DNA from: Caryophanales bacterium UBA4100
GTDB taxonomy: Bacteria > Bacillota > Bacilli > Paenibacillales > UBA4045
NCBI GenBank assembly: GCA_002383285.1
Contig: DFXU01000083.1
Location: 14,644-22,022, forward strand
Length of the DNA stretch: 7,379 nucleotides
Direction: 5' to 3'
Below the pieces are notes generated by a model. It searched no databases. It worked only from the letters and a program-made list of their open reading frames with translations, and was not told the DNA's origin. Below, piece after piece: positions 5,774-7,379 of this stretch (position 1 is its first letter; every line of letters starts with the position of its first letter). The position numbers and the translations under genes are program-made.

Positions 5774-6207
5774 GAAAAGCTTGTCGTAAGCCGGGTTCTG
5801 TACTCTCAAGTGGTAATCACGGGGGTTAGCCCTCCCACGGCGAAAGTGACAATCATCTATCTAGGCTACGCATTACTACGCAGCTCCAGCGACCAACCCG
5901 AACGCGCCTCGAGCTAAGGCTGTGCCTTTAAGCACTACGTTCCTCCTAGGTCTTGCTCCAGATGGGGTTTACCAGGACGTAAGTCGCCAAACATCCTCGT
6001 GGTCTCTTACACCACGGTTCCACCCTTGCCTGTTCATATATCTGAAAACCAGACATATGCCATCGGCGGTCCATTTCTGTGGCACTAATCCTTCAACTCG
6101 CGCTGACTGGACGTTATCCAGCATCCTGCTCTATGGAGCCCGGACTTTCCTCCCGTATTCGAATGCGAACACTCGAATGCCGGCGATTGTCTGACAACCT
6201 TCTCTAT
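5774..6207 (-). ncRNA. rnpB: RNase P RNA, class A type
   Basis: The catalytic RNA that removes 5' leaders from precursor tRNAs together with the RnpA protein. Diagnostic blocks on the minus strand are GAGGAAAGTCCGGGCTC (6152-6136), the 5' part of the P4 core; GGAGCAAGACC (5959-5949); AGATAGATGATTGTC near 5850; and ACAGAACCCGGCTTA (5801-5787) near the 3' end. A P1 helix forms between GAAGGTTGTC (6202-6193) and GACAAGCTTTT (5785-5775), and P3 is a hairpin with a TTCG loop (6179-6156). AAGGGTGGAACCGTGG, GGTAAACCCCATCTGGAGCAAG and GCCTAGATAGATGATTGTC follow the E. coli (class A) pattern rather than that of B. subtilis. The RNA is about 430 bases long; ends are inferred from the P1 helix and the promoter, to within a few bases. 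The open frames in this stretch on the plus strand are not genes. Confidence 0.95.
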
Positions 6208-6214
6208 CTCATTC

Positions 6215-6243
6215 ATTATAACAAGGAGCGCGTATCCTTACAA
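6215..6243 (-). promoter_or_regulatory. rnpB: Sigma-A promoter of rnpB
   Basis: On the minus strand TTGTAA (6243-6238) and a perfect TATAAT (6220-6215) are separated by exactly 17 bases. The expected transcription start, 6-8 bases further, is at about 6207-6208, just before the P1 helix. It lies in the gap after the nif3 stop, so rnpB is transcribed independently of nif3. Confidence 0.8.
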
Positions 6244-6276
6244 CTCACAGTTTCTGCTAAGAATCAGTTCCAATAT

Positions 6277-7071
6277 TCACATGAATTGAAATGGCTCAGT
6301 GTTTACTTCAGATGGATTTACTTTCGTTTCATAGCCCATCTTCAACAGCTTTTCCTGCAGCATTCTCGCAATTACTGGCTTTAATAGCTTCTCAATGTTA
6401 TGACCAGCATCAATGATATTCAATCCAGCAGCTATTGCATCGTGAGCAGTGTGATAATCGATATCTCCTGTAATTAATACATCTGCCCCAGCGAATATAG
6501 CCGCTTTCACATAATCACGACCTGAACCGCCGAGAATCGCTACCTTCCTGATCATATGATTTGGGTTACCGACCAATCGGATTGCAGGAATCTCAAATGC
6601 AATCTTCACGGTATTAACTAACTCAGATAATAATTGCTGTTCAGGTAACCTACCGACGCGACCAATTCCTTGATCTGGTAAAACCTCTTGGAGAATGCCT
6701 ACATGCTCAAGTTCAAGTAATGCAGCTAAGATATCGTTAACACCACCCTCAGCAACATCTAAATTTGTATGAGCAATATACACAGCAATGTCGTTCTTAA
6801 TCAGTGCTTCATATAGCTTACCGGCCGGGAAATCTAGACGCAAATGTTTAATTGGACGATACATGATTGCATGATGAGCAATTATTAATTCAGCTTTCAT
6901 TTGAATAGCCTCAGCTACAACTTCTGGAGTCACATCGAGTGCTATAAGTACCTGTGATACCGGCTTGTTCAAAGTTCCTAACTGTAGACCAATCGAATCA
7001 TCAGCCAATGCCAACTGCTTCGGTGCAAATTTGTCCATAATTTGTATGATAGTCTGTCCTTTAGCAATCAC
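6277..7071 (-). CDS. Nif3-like dinuclear metal centre protein (DUF34), short form
   Basis: A 264-residue member of the Nif3/YbgI/YqfO family, often labelled 'GTP cyclohydrolase 1 type 2 homolog'; the true substrate is not settled. Metal-ligand motifs are present: His66-His67 (IIAHHAIMY), His101 and Asp105 (AHTNLDVAEGGVND), and His224 with Glu227 (DAGHNIEK). KVAILGGSGRDY (176-187) and DVLITGDIDYHTAHDA (197-212) are also typical. The length matches the short form such as E. coli YbgI, about 100 residues less than B. subtilis YqfO, which has an extra PII/CutA-like domain in the middle. The start is GTG at 7071, supported by AAGGAG, 8 bases upstream, and by the family N-terminus AKGQTIIQIMDKFAPKQLA. 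It begins 12 bases after the trmK stop, so the two form an operon, as in Bacillus (trmK-yqfO). Confidence 0.93.
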   Translation of the reverse strand: MIAKGQTIIQIMDKFAPKQLALADDSIGLQLGTLNKPVSQVLIALDVTPEVVAEAIQMKAELIIAHHAIMYRPIKHLRLDFPAGKLYEALIKNDIAVYIAHTNLDVAEGGVNDILAALLELEHVGILQEVLPDQGIGRVGRLPEQQLLSELVNTVKIAFEIPAIRLVGNPNHMIRKVAILGGSGRDYVKAAIFAGADVLITGDIDYHTAHDAIAAGLNIIDAGHNIEKLLKPVIARMLQEKLLKMGYETKVNPSEVNTEPFQFM

Positions 7072-7079
7072 ACTAACAG

Positions 7080-7085
7080 CTCCTT
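7080..7085 (-). promoter_or_regulatory. Shine-Dalgarno AAGGAG of the Nif3 gene overlapping the trmK stop
   Basis: AAGGAG shares two bases with the TAA stop of trmK and lies 8 bases before the GTG at 7071. It supports the GTG start and suggests coupled translation of the two genes. Confidence 0.7.
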
Positions 7086-7379
7086 ATTCCAAATAAGATG
7101 CTCCCTTAATCGATTTGATCTCACGTTCAAGCAGCACCTTTTTTTCAAGTGATTCTGGTTGCTCCGATTTATTCAGATGACTTATAACCCATTCCCGCTT
7201 TCCAATCTCGTGAAGCCATTTATTCTTAAATTCAACGCTTGACTCTCGAATCAGATATGGGCCCATAAGCTTCAATAATTCACGTTCTACATGAAACCCA
7301 TTCACTTGCTCATATGGATCATATAAATTCGCCTGCTTATGCTTCAGTTCGTCAGAGTCAACAGGAATAGCGACTAGTA
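7084..7379 (-). CDS. trmK: tRNA (adenine22-N1)-methyltransferase TrmK, C-terminal part (cut by window edge)
   Basis: The last 97 residues of TrmK, a SAM-dependent enzyme that makes m1A22 in tRNA in Gram-positive bacteria. The frame is open to the window edge. The visible part starts in the tail of the Rossmann domain (LVAIPVDSDELKHKQ) and continues into the C-terminal helical domain, with ERELLKLMGPYLIRE (31-45), FKNKWLHEIGKREWVISHL (50-68) and a charged helix to the end. The SAM-binding and catalytic motifs lie outside the window. Recognition rests on the GPYL...W..E pattern and on the neighbour: trmK directly precedes the Nif3-like gene in B. subtilis (yqfN-yqfO) and here the gap is 12 bases. 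An internal GTG at 7305 could be mistaken for a start but the homologous frame continues upstream of it. Confidence 0.85.
   Translation of the reverse strand, partial: LVAIPVDSDELKHKQANLYDPYEQVNGFHVERELLKLMGPYLIRESSVEFKNKWLHEIGKREWVISHLNKSEQPESLEKKVLLEREIKSIKGASYLE

Noticed and set aside
5705..6384. Three open frames on the plus strand (5705-5917, 5922-6194, 6079-6384)
   Set aside because: They lie antisense to the RNase P RNA and the end of the Nif3 gene; sequence here is explained by rnpB secondary structure and the products resemble no family.

Overview
The window looks like a chromosomal stretch of a low-to-mid GC, Gram-positive, probably spore-forming member of the Bacilli. Paenibacillaceae is my best guess. 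That rests on protein flavour (YpuI, DUF1540, and a trmK-nif3 pair as in Bacillus), strong Shine-Dalgarno sites and gene order; no species call is possible. Almost everything is on the minus strand. The only plus-strand gene is a large membrane-anchored subtilase. No mobile element, tRNA, CRISPR array or prophage signal is visible.

Right to left, in minus-strand transcription order: the C-terminal end of trmK (7084-7379) is followed after 12 bases by a Nif3/DUF34 gene (7071-6277, GTG start). A consensus-like promoter then drives the RNase P RNA (about 6207-5774), which by its conserved blocks is class A rather than the class B of Bacillus subtilis. A 21-base near-perfect inverted repeat (5710-5757) separates rnpB from the convergent subtilase and could terminate both.

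The subtilase (3851-5680, +) has an N-terminal membrane anchor, an extracytoplasmic region that reads like a Cache/PDC sensor fold, a fervidolysin-like pro-domain and an intact Asp/His/Ser catalytic domain. Divergent from it lies ypuI (3640-3140), then a terminator-like hairpin. Next comes a two-gene unit, a DUF1540 cysteine-rich protein (3037-2825) and a small membrane protein (2808-2422), closed by a strong hairpin terminator (2368-2404).

The last unit is a compact operon: a soluble-looking lytic transglycosylase (2270-1608), which overlaps by 14 bases a NifZ-type cysteine desulfurase (1621-467), followed almost immediately by the 5' part of thiI (465-1, cut by the window edge). The desulfurase and ThiI are expected to work together, the first supplying persulfide sulfur for 4-thiouridine formation in tRNA. 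TrmK and RNase P at the other end also act on tRNA, so tRNA maturation is a loose theme. The most unusual item is the sensor-like domain fused to the subtilase.
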